Shown: in pieces, positions 34,638-44,242 of the stretch
Layout of the letters: each line of letters begins with the position of its first letter
How positions within the stretch are numbered: the stretch's first letter is position 1
Assembly: GCF_003515065.1 (NCBI RefSeq)
Contig: NZ_QXGH01000018.1
Coordinates: 114,486 to 178,485 of the forward strand
Source of the DNA: Nocardioides immobilis
Lineage (GTDB): Bacteria > Actinomycetota > Actinomycetes > Propionibacteriales > Nocardioidaceae
Reading direction: 5' to 3'
DNA: 64,000 nucleotides
Translations under genes and position numbers: made by a program
The notes under the pieces: generated by a model
Seen by the model: only the letters and a program-made list of their open reading frames with translations
What the model was told of the DNA's origin: nothing
Databases searched by the model: none

Positions 34638-35959
34638 CGGACGGCCAGCGGCGCCAGCACCAGGATCTTCCACAGCTCTTCTCCCTTGTCTTCGCTTACG
34701 TCGAGCTCCTTGGTCTTCCCGCGATCTGCGCCGTCCCCGACGGCGAGGTCGTAGGCGACCGTGCCCCCCGTCTGGGGCCACTGCCCTTCGCGGAACGTCA
34801 AGCCGCAGTCCTCAGGGAGCGGGCCACGCCCCGCCGAGCTCGGGCACGGCAGGTTCCGGGCGCCGCGGACCGCCCTCGGGTCATCGGCCGCCACGTCGCA
34901 GTGGGCGAGCGTGTCCACGGTGCGGGAAGTGGTGACGCTGGGGCTGCGGCGGCGGTTCGGCGGCAGGTAGCCGGTCGAACAGCTCGGGGGGTTGTTGTAC
35001 CCGGCCCGGAGGCCGAGCGTGGCGTAGCCGCGCTCGGCGTTCGGGTTCGTCATTCCCTGCATCCGCGCGATCGTGGCCGGGTAGACCACGAGCAGCTGCC
35101 GGAGGCCCGGGAGGTAGGTGTTGAGCACCTGGGCATTCGTCGTCAGGTTGTGGAGCAGCATCGGCAGCGTCGGCTGCAGGTCGGTGACGGTGCGGGTCAG
35201 CGCATCCAGTCCTCCGGGGCCGGACTCCAGGAGCGCGCGCAGGTCGGCGCTGTCATCGGCCGCGAGGGCTGCGGTGAGGTCATCAAGCGCGGCTGCGTAG
35301 CTGCGGGTGGTGGGTCCGAGGTCCTGCTGCGTGGCCAGCACCGGCTGGAGCGCGGCGACCAGCGAGGTGGTCGCGTCGATGTTGGCCTGCGCCTCGGTGA
35401 GGAGCCGACCCGAGGCGTCGATGAGTCGACCGATGTCGGGACCGGTCCCGCCGAAGCCGTCGCCGACCTGCGCCAGCACCCGACGGGTCTGCTCCCGTGG
35501 CACCGCGGCCAGCAACCGGTTGAGCCGGTCGAGGACGGGGGTGATCTGGGGCATCTCGACCGCGCGGTCCCGGGGGATCTCGGCGCCGTCGTCGAGGAAC
35601 GGGCCGCCGCCGTCCTCGGCGACCAGGTCGACGTACTGCTCTCCGATGGCCGACGTGCTGTGCAGCTCGGCCGTCGCATCGGCGGGGATGTCGACGTCGC
35701 TGTCGATCCGCAGCGTGGCGACCGCACCGTCATCGCTGACCTCGAGCTTCGCGACCCGCCCGACCTTCACGCCGTGGTACGTGACCTGCGCCTTGGGGTA
35801 GAGGCCGCTGGCGTCGGCGAAGTCGACCTGCACGTCGTAGACGCCGATGCCGACCATGGCCGGGACCTTGGCGTAGGAGAAGAACGTCAGCCCGAGGGCG
35901 ACCACCGCGATGACGGCGAAGATCCGCAGCTGTCGCTTGATCAGCGTGGTGAGCAACAT
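34634..35959 (-). CDS. mceF: Mce-family protein (MceF position)
   Basis: 441 residues: an N-terminal transmembrane segment (about 10-30), the MCE domain (about 38-120, with YPKAQVTYHGVKVGRV) and a long helical region (about 125-330), followed by a Pro-rich tail. Six such proteins form the shuttle that brings lipids or sterols across the actinobacterial envelope. Sixth and last mce gene of the operon. Its start overlaps the mceE stop (TGATG). Confidence 0.9.
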   Translation of the reverse strand: MLLTTLIKRQLRIFAVIAVVALGLTFFSYAKVPAMVGIGVYDVQVDFADASGLYPKAQVTYHGVKVGRVAKLEVSDDGAVATLRIDSDVDIPADATAELHSTSAIGEQYVDLVAEDGGGPFLDDGAEIPRDRAVEMPQITPVLDRLNRLLAAVPREQTRRVLAQVGDGFGGTGPDIGRLIDASGRLLTEAQANIDATTSLVAALQPVLATQQDLGPTTRSYAAALDDLTAALAADDSADLRALLESGPGGLDALTRTVTDLQPTLPMLLHNLTTNAQVLNTYLPGLRQLLVVYPATIARMQGMTNPNAERGYATLGLRAGYNNPPSCSTGYLPPNRRRSPSVTTSRTVDTLAHCDVAADDPRAVRGARNLPCPSSAGRGPLPEDCGLTFREGQWPQTGGTVAYDLAVGDGADRGKTKELDVSEDKGEELWKILVLAPLAVR

Positions 35960-37176
35960 CAGCAGAGTCCTAACGCCGAGAGCAGGCAGCCGCCCGGATC
36001 GTCGGAGGAGTTCTTGTCGTCCCGATCGTCCTTGTTGCCCAGGTCGAGGTTGTCGAGCAGGTCGTCCACGGTGCCGCCGACGCCACCGGCGGGGTCCTCG
36101 CCCTGGTCGGGGCCGGGCACGGTCAGCGGGTCCTCGACCGGGTCGCCGGCCTGGAGGGCCGGCGGCAGACCACCGAGCCAGGCGTCGGCGAGGGTCGACC
36201 CGCGGAGGTCGAAGGTGACGAACATGTTCATGTAGTCGCCCTTGACCCCGTTGGTGGCGGTCATCACCGGGAACGGGACGGTGATCCCGATCTTCAGCGC
36301 CTCGGGCAGTGACTCGCTCACCCGGCCGAGGTTGGTGAGGATCGGCCCGAGCGCGTCGAGGTTGGCCAGCAGCGCCGACTCGCTCGCGCGGACGACGCGG
36401 ACCGCCCGGTTGCTGGTACGGGCCGTGTTCGTCACCGCGCTGACCAGCCGTTCGCGCTCCTCCTCCAGGACCCGGAGGCCGGGGGTGATCCGGTCGATGG
36501 CGGAGACCAGTCGCTTCTCGTCGCCACGCAGGCCGGAGCTGAGCGCGTCCAGGGACTCGAGCGCCGCGACGATCTCGTCGCGGTTGCTGTCGAGGACGGA
36601 GAGGAGGTCGTCGGCGTGCCGGATCAGGCCCCTGGTGTCGGGAACCCGGCCCTGGAGCGCGGTCGACAGCTCACCGGTGATGGTGCTGATCTGCGAGAGC
36701 CCGCCGTTGTTGAGCAGCAGCGCCACCGCACCGAGGACCTGCTCGGTGGCGGGGTAGGTGCCGGTCTGCTCGACGGGTACGACGTCGCCGTCGCCGAGAG
36801 TGCTCCCGCTCGGCTTCGGCGGTACGACGACGTCGACGTACTGCGCTCCGAGCAGCGTCTTCTGCCCGATCGAGAACACCGCGTTCTCCGGCACCGGTGC
36901 GTCGTCCAGCAACCGGAGCTCGACGACCGCCTCCCAGTCCTCGGTGTCGATCGACGCCACGGTGCCGATCACGACGTTGTCCTTCTGCACCGTCGAGTTC
37001 GGGACCAGGTTCTCGATCTGGTCGAAGTGGACCGAGACCCGGTAGCCGTCGTCCCCGACCGCGGTCTGCCCGGGCAAGGTGTTGTCGTTGGGCTGGATGG
37101 CGCACCCGGCGCCGAGGAGCACGAGGGCGATGCCGCCAGGCAGCAGCCGGCCGAGAGCGGTCCGCCGGGCCCTCAC
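35959..37176 (-). CDS. mceE: Mce-family lipoprotein (MceE position)
   Basis: 405 residues. The N-terminus is a lipoprotein signal with basic start, hydrophobic core and lipobox LLGAGC, so it should be lipid-anchored as MceE/LprK proteins are. The MCE domain follows (about 45-130) and the tail is helical and acidic. GTG at 37176 is chosen for its GTGA overlap with mceD. Confidence 0.88.
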   Translation of the reverse strand: MRARRTALGRLLPGGIALVLLGAGCAIQPNDNTLPGQTAVGDDGYRVSVHFDQIENLVPNSTVQKDNVVIGTVASIDTEDWEAVVELRLLDDAPVPENAVFSIGQKTLLGAQYVDVVVPPKPSGSTLGDGDVVPVEQTGTYPATEQVLGAVALLLNNGGLSQISTITGELSTALQGRVPDTRGLIRHADDLLSVLDSNRDEIVAALESLDALSSGLRGDEKRLVSAIDRITPGLRVLEEERERLVSAVTNTARTSNRAVRVVRASESALLANLDALGPILTNLGRVSESLPEALKIGITVPFPVMTATNGVKGDYMNMFVTFDLRGSTLADAWLGGLPPALQAGDPVEDPLTVPGPDQGEDPAGGVGGTVDDLLDNLDLGNKDDRDDKNSSDDPGGCLLSALGLC

Positions 37177-38255
37177 CGGACACCTCCCGACCCAAGGCCG
37201 ACCAGGTCGAGCGGCGGCTCGAGCGCGTCGCGGCACTGCTGGCTGGTCGCACCCGTCCCGAGCAGCGCTCCGCAGAGCAGCTGCGCCGCGCTGTCGAAGT
37301 CGGCCCCGTTCACCTGCGCGGTGAGCGCCTGGTCCTGGAGGGTGTTGTGGAGGTCGATGGGCCCGTGCGGGGCCACGTGCAGGACACCCGCGAACTCGTT
37401 GGACCGGTCGGCCAGGGCCGCGGCGAGCAGGTTGAGGTCCTCGAGCGCGCCGGTCAGCCGGCCACGGTGCCGGTCGAGGTACCGCTCGGTCATCCCGAGC
37501 ACCTCTCCCAGGTCGCGCATCGCCCCGCGCAGCGAAGACCGGTTGACCGCGAGCGTCGTACCCACGGCGTCGAGCTCGTCGGTGAACCCGCGGAGGGCGG
37601 CGTCGTTGAGCGCGAGGTTGCGGGTGAAGGCGTCCAGGTTCTCGATCGTGCTGAACAGGTCCGAACGGCCGTCGGACAGCGCCGTCGCAGCGCCACGCAG
37701 CTCAGCGATCGCCGTCCGCAACCGGCCCGAGTTGCCGTTCTTCATGCTCCGCTCGAGGGCGATGATGGTGGTCGCCAGCGCACCCCCACGCCGGCCCCTG
37801 GTGGGGCCCAGCGTCGTCGCGAGGTCGGTCAGCTGCTGCTTGACGTCGTCGAACGTCACCGGCACAGCGGTGTGCTCGACGTCGATGGTGGCGCCGTCCT
37901 CGAGCCGGTCGCCGCCGTTCCACACCGGCGCCAGCTGGACGAACCGGCCGCTCACCAAGCTGGGTGAGACGATCGCGGCGCGGGCATCGGCAGGGATCGG
38001 CTGGTCGGCGTCGACCTCCATGGTGACGAGCACGTCGTCGCCGTCGTTCTCGATCGCGGTGATCTTGCCGACGGACACGCCGAGAACCTTGACGTCGTCG
38101 TCGACGTTGAGACCCTCGGTGCTGGCGAAGCGCGCCCGGATCGTCGTGTTGCTGCTGTCGCCGTGCCACACGACGGAGCCGAACGCGAGGGCAGCAGCGA
38201 CCACCACGGCCACCACGGCGCGACCGGGCTTCAGCCAGCCCAGGAGGGTTCTCAT
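37173..38255 (-). CDS. mceD: Mce-family protein (MceD position)
   Basis: 360 residues with a membrane segment (about 11-28), MCE domain (about 33-115; VDDDVKVLGVSVGKI) and a long helical tail. Overlaps its neighbours by 4 bp on both sides. Confidence 0.9.
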   Translation of the reverse strand: MRTLLGWLKPGRAVVAVVVAAALAFGSVVWHGDSSNTTIRARFASTEGLNVDDDVKVLGVSVGKITAIENDGDDVLVTMEVDADQPIPADARAAIVSPSLVSGRFVQLAPVWNGGDRLEDGATIDVEHTAVPVTFDDVKQQLTDLATTLGPTRGRRGGALATTIIALERSMKNGNSGRLRTAIAELRGAATALSDGRSDLFSTIENLDAFTRNLALNDAALRGFTDELDAVGTTLAVNRSSLRGAMRDLGEVLGMTERYLDRHRGRLTGALEDLNLLAAALADRSNEFAGVLHVAPHGPIDLHNTLQDQALTAQVNGADFDSAAQLLCGALLGTGATSQQCRDALEPPLDLVGLGSGGVR

Positions 38256-39241
38256 TGGGTCACCCCCGAGAGGATCGGCGCCATCGTCGCCGGCGAGGTG
38301 AGGTTCTGGAGGTAGACGTCGAACCAGGGCCCGCTCGAGACGGCCTCGCCGTATGCCGTGACGTAACCGCGGAGGCCGGTGATGGTGCCCTGCAGGTTCG
38401 CCTTGTTCTTGTTGAGCACGTCGACCACGTCGTCGAGCTCCTGCAGCGCCGGGCCGAGCACGTCGTCGGTGTCGTTGATCATCAGCCGCAGCTGGGCTGA
38501 GAGGTCGCGGGCGCTGTGGAGCAGGCTGATGATGACGTCCTGGCGGGCGTGCACCTCCGAGAGCAGCGACCGGCCGGCGCCGAGCAGGGAGGCGATCTGC
38601 TCGTCACGACCGGCGAGGACGGCCGTCACCCGGTCGGCTCGATCGACGAGCGACCTGAGCTCGTCGTCGTTGGTCGAGACCGCGGACGACAGGGCGGTGA
38701 TGCCGTCAAGAGCGGGCCCGAGGTCAGGACTGCTCGCGCTCAAGGTTGCCGACGCCTGCTCGAGTGCCTCTGCGAGCTGCTCCTTGTCGATCTCGGCGCT
38801 GGTCTCGGTGAGCTGGTTGAGCGTGCTCGTCAGGTTGTACGGCGAGGAGGTCCGGTCGACCGGGATCGTCTCGCCAGCTTCGAGCTCACCGGAGCCACGG
38901 GGATCGAGCTCGACGGCGGCGCGGCCGAGCAGGGTGATGGTGATGATCCGCGCCTCGGTGCGGTCGCCGAGCTCGATGTCGCCGTCGGTGAGGACGATGT
39001 CGGCGACGACGTGCTCACCCTCGATCCGGACGCCGCGGACCTTGCCGACCCGGGCCCCCGAGATCATCACCGCGTCGCCGCTGCCGAGGCCGCCGGCCTC
39101 GGCGAACTGCACGTGGATGACGTCGCTGTTGCCGATCAGCGGCAGCCGGTTGATGTTGAAGGCAGCGACCACGACCAGCACCAGCGTCATCGTGCCGATG
39201 ACACCTCGGACCGCGATCCGGTCAGGACTCCGCCGGCTCAT
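38252..39241 (-). CDS. mceC: Mce-family protein (MceC position)
   Basis: 329 residues with membrane segment (about 13-30), MCE domain (about 35-115; GSGDAVMISGARVGKV) and helical tail rich in Asp and Leu. ATGA overlaps link it to mceB and mceD. Confidence 0.9.
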   Translation of the reverse strand: MSRRSPDRIAVRGVIGTMTLVLVVVAAFNINRLPLIGNSDVIHVQFAEAGGLGSGDAVMISGARVGKVRGVRIEGEHVVADIVLTDGDIELGDRTEARIITITLLGRAAVELDPRGSGELEAGETIPVDRTSSPYNLTSTLNQLTETSAEIDKEQLAEALEQASATLSASSPDLGPALDGITALSSAVSTNDDELRSLVDRADRVTAVLAGRDEQIASLLGAGRSLLSEVHARQDVIISLLHSARDLSAQLRLMINDTDDVLGPALQELDDVVDVLNKNKANLQGTITGLRGYVTAYGEAVSSGPWFDVYLQNLTSPATMAPILSGVTQ

Positions 39242-40263
39242 GGCTCACACCTCTCGGCGCCGGAGAAGTGCCACGGACTGGTCGCCAGGTCGGTCCGGAG
39301 GCGGACGCCGCACAGGAAGAAGTTCAGGAAGTCGCCGTAGGAGGCCACGTTCTGCATGGCGCGGTAGTGAGGAGGCAGCGCCGCCAGCACCTCCTCGAGG
39401 GTCGCGGACTCCTTGTTGAGACCGCGGGCGGCCACGATCAGTGCGGCGAGGTCGTCGCGCAGGTCGCCGCGCGCACCCGCCAGCAACGCCGAGGTCTCCC
39501 GGGCGAAGCGGTCGATGTCGACCGCGGCGTCAAGGAGCTGCGTGTCCTGCTTGTCGAGCCCGACGACGAGCGCGTCGAGCCCGTCGATGAGCGCGCCGAG
39601 GGACCCGGAGTGCTCGTCGACCGTGCCGAGCACGCTGTTCAGGTTGCGGATGACCTGACCGAGCAGCTCCTCCCGGCTGCCGATCGTCGTCGTGAAGGAC
39701 GCGACGTGGCGGACGAGCGTGGCCACCGCCGACTGCTGGCCCTGGAGGACCTGCACCAGCTGCCCCGACAGGTCGTTGATCTCCGAAGGGCTCAGGCCCG
39801 CGAACAGCGGCCGGAACCCGTTGAGCAGGGTGTCCAGGTCGAGCGCCGACGCGGTCTGGGAGACGGGGATGGTTCCGCCGACGTCGAGCACCGCTGCGCG
39901 CTCCCGGCCCTGGGTGAGCTGCACGACGCGGTCACCGGTCAGGTTGCGGTACTGGATGGTCGCCCGGGTCGCCGTGGTCAGCTCCTGGTCGCTGCGGACG
40001 TCGAAGGTCACGATGACGGTGCTGTCGTCCTGGACGTCGATCTCCTTGACCTTCCCGACGTCGACGCCGGCGATGCGCACGTCGTCGCCCACTCCCAGCC
40101 CGGACACGTCGTCGAAGACAGCGCGATACCCCTCCCGCTCGCCGGGCCGGTACTCACCGGTGATGGCCGCGACCCACACAGTCACGACCGCGGCCAGCAC
40201 CAGGAACGCGGTCAGCTTGGCCAGGTCGGCACGCTGGCGCTTGCGTTCGACGCTGAGCTTCAT
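39238..40263 (-). CDS. mceB: Mce-family protein (MceB position)
   Basis: 341 residues from ATG 40263, which overlaps the mceA stop. Membrane segment at about 16-33, MCE domain about 38-120 (GVGDDVRIAGVDVGKV), helical tail to about 290, and a Cys-containing end (FFLCGVRL) typical of MceB-type tails. The frame continues upstream but into mceA, so the shorter start is used. Confidence 0.9.
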   Translation of the reverse strand: MKLSVERKRQRADLAKLTAFLVLAAVVTVWVAAITGEYRPGEREGYRAVFDDVSGLGVGDDVRIAGVDVGKVKEIDVQDDSTVIVTFDVRSDQELTTATRATIQYRNLTGDRVVQLTQGRERAAVLDVGGTIPVSQTASALDLDTLLNGFRPLFAGLSPSEINDLSGQLVQVLQGQQSAVATLVRHVASFTTTIGSREELLGQVIRNLNSVLGTVDEHSGSLGALIDGLDALVVGLDKQDTQLLDAAVDIDRFARETSALLAGARGDLRDDLAALIVAARGLNKESATLEEVLAALPPHYRAMQNVASYGDFLNFFLCGVRLRTDLATSPWHFSGAERCEP

Positions 40264-41453
40264 GGCAGCACCGCCCCTTCCGCGAGCAGCCCGAGCAGGG
40301 AGTCGAGCACGGCCTGGTCGAGCGTGGGCTGCGGGCCGGCGTGCGGGTTCGCCCCGGTGTGGAGGTACGGCGGCGGCCGCTCGGCCTCGGCGGCCGTCAC
40401 GTAGGGAAGGCCGTAGCAGGCCGGGCCCCGGTCGTCCCCGATCAGCGGCAGGTTGTCCTCGTAGGCGTACGGGTCGCGCGCCGGGATCAGCCGGGTCATC
40501 GCGTAGAGGCCAGGATGGATGCCGCCGACCGCACGCTCCACGATCTGGTTGAGCGACGCGAGACCGAGGACGAGACAAGGGAGCTCGGGCGAGTAGCGCT
40601 CCAGCGTGCGGCTGACCGGCTCGAAGAGGTTCAGCGAGGTCACGATGCCCTCCTCCGAGCTCCGCAGCAGCACGTCGGCCTCGTCGGCGAACGTGGTGAG
40701 GCTGCGCTCGAGCGCCCGCAGTGACGCCCGGTGGCGGACGAGGGCGTCGGAGATGTCCCCGGTCTGGTCGAGGGTGCTGACCAGGTCCGGGCGGGCCGCT
40801 TCGTAGACGTCGAGGACGTCGTCGGCGGCGCGCAGGTCGTCGCTGAGCGTGGGCAGCGCGGGGTTGAAGGAGACGAGGTAGCGATCGGTCTGGCTGATCA
40901 GCTCCCCGATCAGCGCGCCCCGCTGGTCCACGGCACCGGCCGCTGCGGTGAGCGCCGCGTTGACCTCCGCAGGCCGGGCCACGTCGAGCACCTGGGTGAG
41001 GTTCTCGAACGCCTCGTCGACCTCGACCGTGACCCGGGTGCCCGGGATCACCGCACCAGCCTCGATCGGCTCCGCAGTGCTCCCGTCCGGCTCGGTCAGC
41101 TGGACGTACTTCGCACCGAACGCGGTCGGCGGCACGATCTGCGCCGTCACGTCCGCAGGCACCTGGTCGACGTCGTCGGCATCGATCTCGAGCTCGATCA
41201 TGACGGTCCCCCCGTCGTCCTCGACCTCGCCCACCCGGCCGATCTCGACGCCGCGCAGCTTGATCGCCGCGCCCTTGGCCAGGGTCAGGCCCGCGCGGTC
41301 GGCCTCGACGGTCACCACCACGTTGTCCTCGAACGCGCCGTTGTAGCGGGCAATCGTCCCCAGGACGACCAGGCCGACCAGGCCGACCAGGCCGAGGAAG
41401 AGGAAGCCGTACACGACCTGGCGGTCGATCCGGTGCGGGTTGAGATGGGTCAT
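40260..41453 (-). CDS. mceA: Mce-family protein (MceA position)
   Basis: 397 residues with membrane segment (about 12-32), MCE domain (about 38-120; LAKGAAIKLRGVEIGRV) and a helical tail with a Mce4-type central region. First mce gene; 7 bp after the second yrbE stop. Confidence 0.9.
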   Translation of the reverse strand: MTHLNPHRIDRQVVYGFLFLGLVGLVGLVVLGTIARYNGAFEDNVVVTVEADRAGLTLAKGAAIKLRGVEIGRVGEVEDDGGTVMIELEIDADDVDQVPADVTAQIVPPTAFGAKYVQLTEPDGSTAEPIEAGAVIPGTRVTVEVDEAFENLTQVLDVARPAEVNAALTAAAGAVDQRGALIGELISQTDRYLVSFNPALPTLSDDLRAADDVLDVYEAARPDLVSTLDQTGDISDALVRHRASLRALERSLTTFADEADVLLRSSEEGIVTSLNLFEPVSRTLERYSPELPCLVLGLASLNQIVERAVGGIHPGLYAMTRLIPARDPYAYEDNLPLIGDDRGPACYGLPYVTAAEAERPPPYLHTGANPHAGPQPTLDQAVLDSLLGLLAEGAVLP

Positions 41454-41460
41454 CAGCGCG

Positions 41461-42309
41461 TCACCCGGCGATGTGGACCGTCGGACCGCCCCAGACGGCG
41501 ATGGCGAAGATCAGGTCGACGAACATCGTGCAGACCAGCGAAGAGCGCACGGCCTTCCCGACGGCCGCGCCCACCCCCGCAGGCCCGCCCGAGGCCCGGA
41601 AGCCGTGGTAGCAGCAGATCGACATGATGACCAGTGCCATCAGCATCACCTTCACGATGGCCAGGAAGATGTCCCCTGGAATGAGGAAGGTCCCGAAGTA
41701 GTGCTGGTAGGTGCCCGGCGCCTGGTCGTAGCCGACGACGACCACGAGGTACGTCGCGAGCCAGCACATCAACAGAGCGACCGCGAAGAGCGGCACCACG
41801 GCGACCAGGCCGGCGATGATCCGGGTGGTGATGAGATAGGGCACCGGCGGCACCGCCATCACCTCCAGCGCATCGATCTCCTCACTCACCCGCATCGCCC
41901 CGATCTGCGCGGTGAAGCCGGCACCGACGGTGGCCGTCAGCGCGATCCCCGCGATCAGCGGGGCGATCTCCCGGGTGTTGAAGTACGCCGAGAAGAAACC
42001 CGACAACGTCGAGACGCCGATGTTGTCGAAGGAGGTGTAGGCCTGCAGGCCGACCTCGATGCCGGAGGCGGCCGTCAGGAAGCCGATCACCATCACCGTG
42101 CCGCCGATCAGGGCGAGTGCGCCCGACCCCAAGGACACCTCGGCCAGGAGCCGCACGACCTCCTTCGGGTAGTGCTTGATCGCCCGCGGCATGTGCGCGT
42201 AGGCGTTGCCGTGGAAGGCCAGCTGGTCGCCGAGCTCGCGCAGCGACTGGGTGGGTCTCGCGAGGTGGCGGATGAGATCCGAGCCCGCCCGGTTCGTCGA
42301 GAGTGCCAT
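41461..42309 (-). CDS. yrbEB: YrbE/MlaE-type ABC permease (second)
   Basis: 282 residues, five to six transmembrane helices, MlaE-family signature (AVPPVPYLITTRIIAGLVA; EIDALEVM). With the first YrbE protein it forms the permease core driving Mce transport; the ATPase (MceG) is usually encoded elsewhere and is not in this window. One base separates it from the first yrbE. Confidence 0.92.
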   Translation of the reverse strand: MALSTNRAGSDLIRHLARPTQSLRELGDQLAFHGNAYAHMPRAIKHYPKEVVRLLAEVSLGSGALALIGGTVMVIGFLTAASGIEVGLQAYTSFDNIGVSTLSGFFSAYFNTREIAPLIAGIALTATVGAGFTAQIGAMRVSEEIDALEVMAVPPVPYLITTRIIAGLVAVVPLFAVALLMCWLATYLVVVVGYDQAPGTYQHYFGTFLIPGDIFLAIVKVMLMALVIMSICCYHGFRASGGPAGVGAAVGKAVRSSLVCTMFVDLIFAIAVWGGPTVHIAG

Positions 42310-42310
42310 C

Positions 42311-43216
42311 TCAGGCTCCCGGCTTGAGCTGGAAGAACAAGGCCGTGATCACGCTGTTGGCGGCGAAGAGCAGCATGAACGCGAAGACCACCGTCTGGTT
42401 AACGGCCTCCCCCACGCCCTTGGGCCCGCCCTTGGCGTTGAGACCGAGGTAGCAGGCGGTCAGCCCGGCCAGCAGACCGAACACGGCAGCCTTCAGCTCT
42501 GACGCCAAGAAGTCGGGGAGCCCGACCAGCAGGGTCAGCTCCGAGAGGTAGAGGCCGGGCGTCGCCCCCTGGAGCACCACCGAGAAGAAGTAGCCACCCA
42601 TCAGGCCGACCACGGTCACCATTCCGTTGAGGGCGACCCCGACGAGGGTGGACGCGACGACACGGGGTACGACGAGCCGCTCGATCGGGTCGATGCCCAG
42701 GGTCACCAGGGCATCGATCTCCTCGCGGATCTTCCGCGACCCGAGGTCCGCGCAGATGGCGGTCGCGCCGGCGCCCGCGACGACCAGGACGCTCACGATC
42801 GGGCCGATCTCGCGGACCACTGCCACGGCGGCGCCCGCGCCGGCGAGGTCCACGGCGCCGATCTGGATGAGGACCTGGTTGATCTGGAAGATGATCACCA
42901 CGCAGAACGGGATGGCCACCAGGACGGCCGGCCAGAAGGACACGGTCGTGATGAACCAGGCCTGGGAGACGAACTCCCGGAAGTGGAACTTGCGGGTGAG
43001 CATCTGCACGAAGACCTTGCCGGCGAACCCGTAGAAGTCACCGAACGTCGAGAACGTCCTGAACGGCATCGACGAGCGCACCGCTTCCCGGGCGAGCTGC
43101 CGCGCCTCTGGGCTCATGCCGTCGGGACCCTGCCGCGGGACCGGCGGCCCGGCCGGAATGGCGCGCGCCAGCTCGACGTTCCGCTGCCCTCTCGTGCTCA
43201 GGTCTGGCGAGTTCAT
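42311..43216 (-). CDS. yrbEA: YrbE/MlaE-type ABC permease (first)
   Basis: 301 residues, N-terminal cytoplasmic extension of about 65 residues, then MlaE-family permease helices (EIDALVTLGIDPIERLVVPRVVAS). First gene of the ten-gene transport operon that runs to 33664, under promoter copy C 48 bp upstream. Confidence 0.92.
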   Translation of the reverse strand: MNSPDLSTRGQRNVELARAIPAGPPVPRQGPDGMSPEARQLAREAVRSSMPFRTFSTFGDFYGFAGKVFVQMLTRKFHFREFVSQAWFITTVSFWPAVLVAIPFCVVIIFQINQVLIQIGAVDLAGAGAAVAVVREIGPIVSVLVVAGAGATAICADLGSRKIREEIDALVTLGIDPIERLVVPRVVASTLVGVALNGMVTVVGLMGGYFFSVVLQGATPGLYLSELTLLVGLPDFLASELKAAVFGLLAGLTACYLGLNAKGGPKGVGEAVNQTVVFAFMLLFAANSVITALFFQLKPGA

Positions 43217-43263
43217 CGGCCCCCGTCCAAGTTCGCGCCGCCCACTCCCGCTCGGCTGTCTCG

Positions 43264-43327
43264 ACAGTAGGAAAATGTGACGGGCGCCTCATAGAACGAT
43301 CGCGCCTGGTGTTGGGACGGGCGCGCC
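43264..43327 (-). promoter_or_regulatory. Activator-dependent promoter, copy C (mce operon)
   Basis: On the minus strand: GGCG-N5-GTCCCA, 6 bp, GGCG-N5-GTTCTA, 22 bp, then -10 box TACTGT (43269-43264). It fits the consensus without a mismatch and places the mce import operon in the same predicted regulon as the catabolic genes. Confidence 0.85.
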
Positions 43328-43369
43328 ACTGGCCGGTTCCGCGTGCCGATCCGGCGCTACCTTGCTGAG

Positions 43370-44176
43370 ATGTCCCAGCCAGCAACGCACATCGTCCCCG
43401 CCCGTCGCTACGGCATCACGTGTGTCCAGGACGGCAGCGTCCTCACGATCACGATGGATCGGCCCGAGGTCCGCAACGCCATGCGTCCGAGCACCTGGGC
43501 CGCCCTGGCAGAGGTCGGGGCCACGGTCGGCGACGACGTGCGCGTGGTCGTCCTCCGCGGCGCCGGCGAGGCGTTCAGCTCCGGCCTGGACCGGCGCCTG
43601 CTGACGGGCGAGACGGTCGGGGAGGACGCCCCACTCACCACGCTGTTCGAGATGTCCTTCGAGCAGTTCGACCGGACGGTGGAGACCTATCAGCAGGGTT
43701 TCCTGTGGCTGCGCGACCCTCGGTTCATCAGCATCGCGGTGGTCCAGGGACACGCCATCGGAGCGGGCTTCCAGCTGGCACTGGCGTGCGACCTCCGCAT
43801 CGCCACCGAGGACGCCAGGTTCAACATGCGCGAGCCCGCGCTCGGGATCGTCCCGGACCTCACCGGCACCAAGCACCTGGTCGAGGCGGTGGGCTACGCC
43901 CGCGCCCTGGAGTGGACGACCTCCGCACGGTTCGTCGAGGCGGACGAGGCCCTGGTGAGCGGGCTGGTGAGCAGGGTGGTCAGCCGCCAGGACCTGGACG
44001 CGGCCGTCGACGATCTCGTCCAGGGGATGACAGCGCATCCGCACGGAGCGGTCACCGCGACGAAGTCCCTGCTGCTCGGTGCGATCGAGCGGACCTTCGA
44101 CGAGCAGCGGGTCCACGAGCGCGCGGCGCAGTTCGACCGCTTCCAGGCGCTCGCCGCTGCCACGGAGAACGCCTGA
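43370..44176 (+). CDS. Enoyl-CoA hydratase/isomerase (crotonase family)
   Basis: 268 residues with the crotonase core: FSSGLDRRLL, oxyanion-hole segment VVQGHAIGAGFQLALACDLRIA and REPALGIVPDLTGTKHL. The position of the first catalytic Glu carries a different residue, while E of REPALG is kept. ATG at 43370 follows a TACCTT box within 8 bases, so the message may be leaderless. Diverges from the mce operon. Confidence 0.83.
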   Translation: MSQPATHIVPARRYGITCVQDGSVLTITMDRPEVRNAMRPSTWAALAEVGATVGDDVRVVVLRGAGEAFSSGLDRRLLTGETVGEDAPLTTLFEMSFEQFDRTVETYQQGFLWLRDPRFISIAVVQGHAIGAGFQLALACDLRIATEDARFNMREPALGIVPDLTGTKHLVEAVGYARALEWTTSARFVEADEALVSGLVSRVVSRQDLDAAVDDLVQGMTAHPHGAVTATKSLLLGAIERTFDEQRVHERAAQFDRFQALAAATENA

Positions 44177-44206
44177 CGATCAGCACCATGAGGAGCTGAC
44201 GAGGAT

Positions 44207-44231
44207 GGCGGGCCGCACGGTGCAGCCCGCC
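44207..44231. terminator. Hairpin between convergent crotonase and aldehyde dehydrogenase
   Basis: GGCGGGC and GCCCGCC form a 7-bp stem around an 11-base loop that has its own GCAC/GTGC pairing. It lies between two gene ends and can stop transcription from both sides. No U-run is seen. Confidence 0.5.
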
Positions 44232-44242
44232 GGTCCCGTCCG

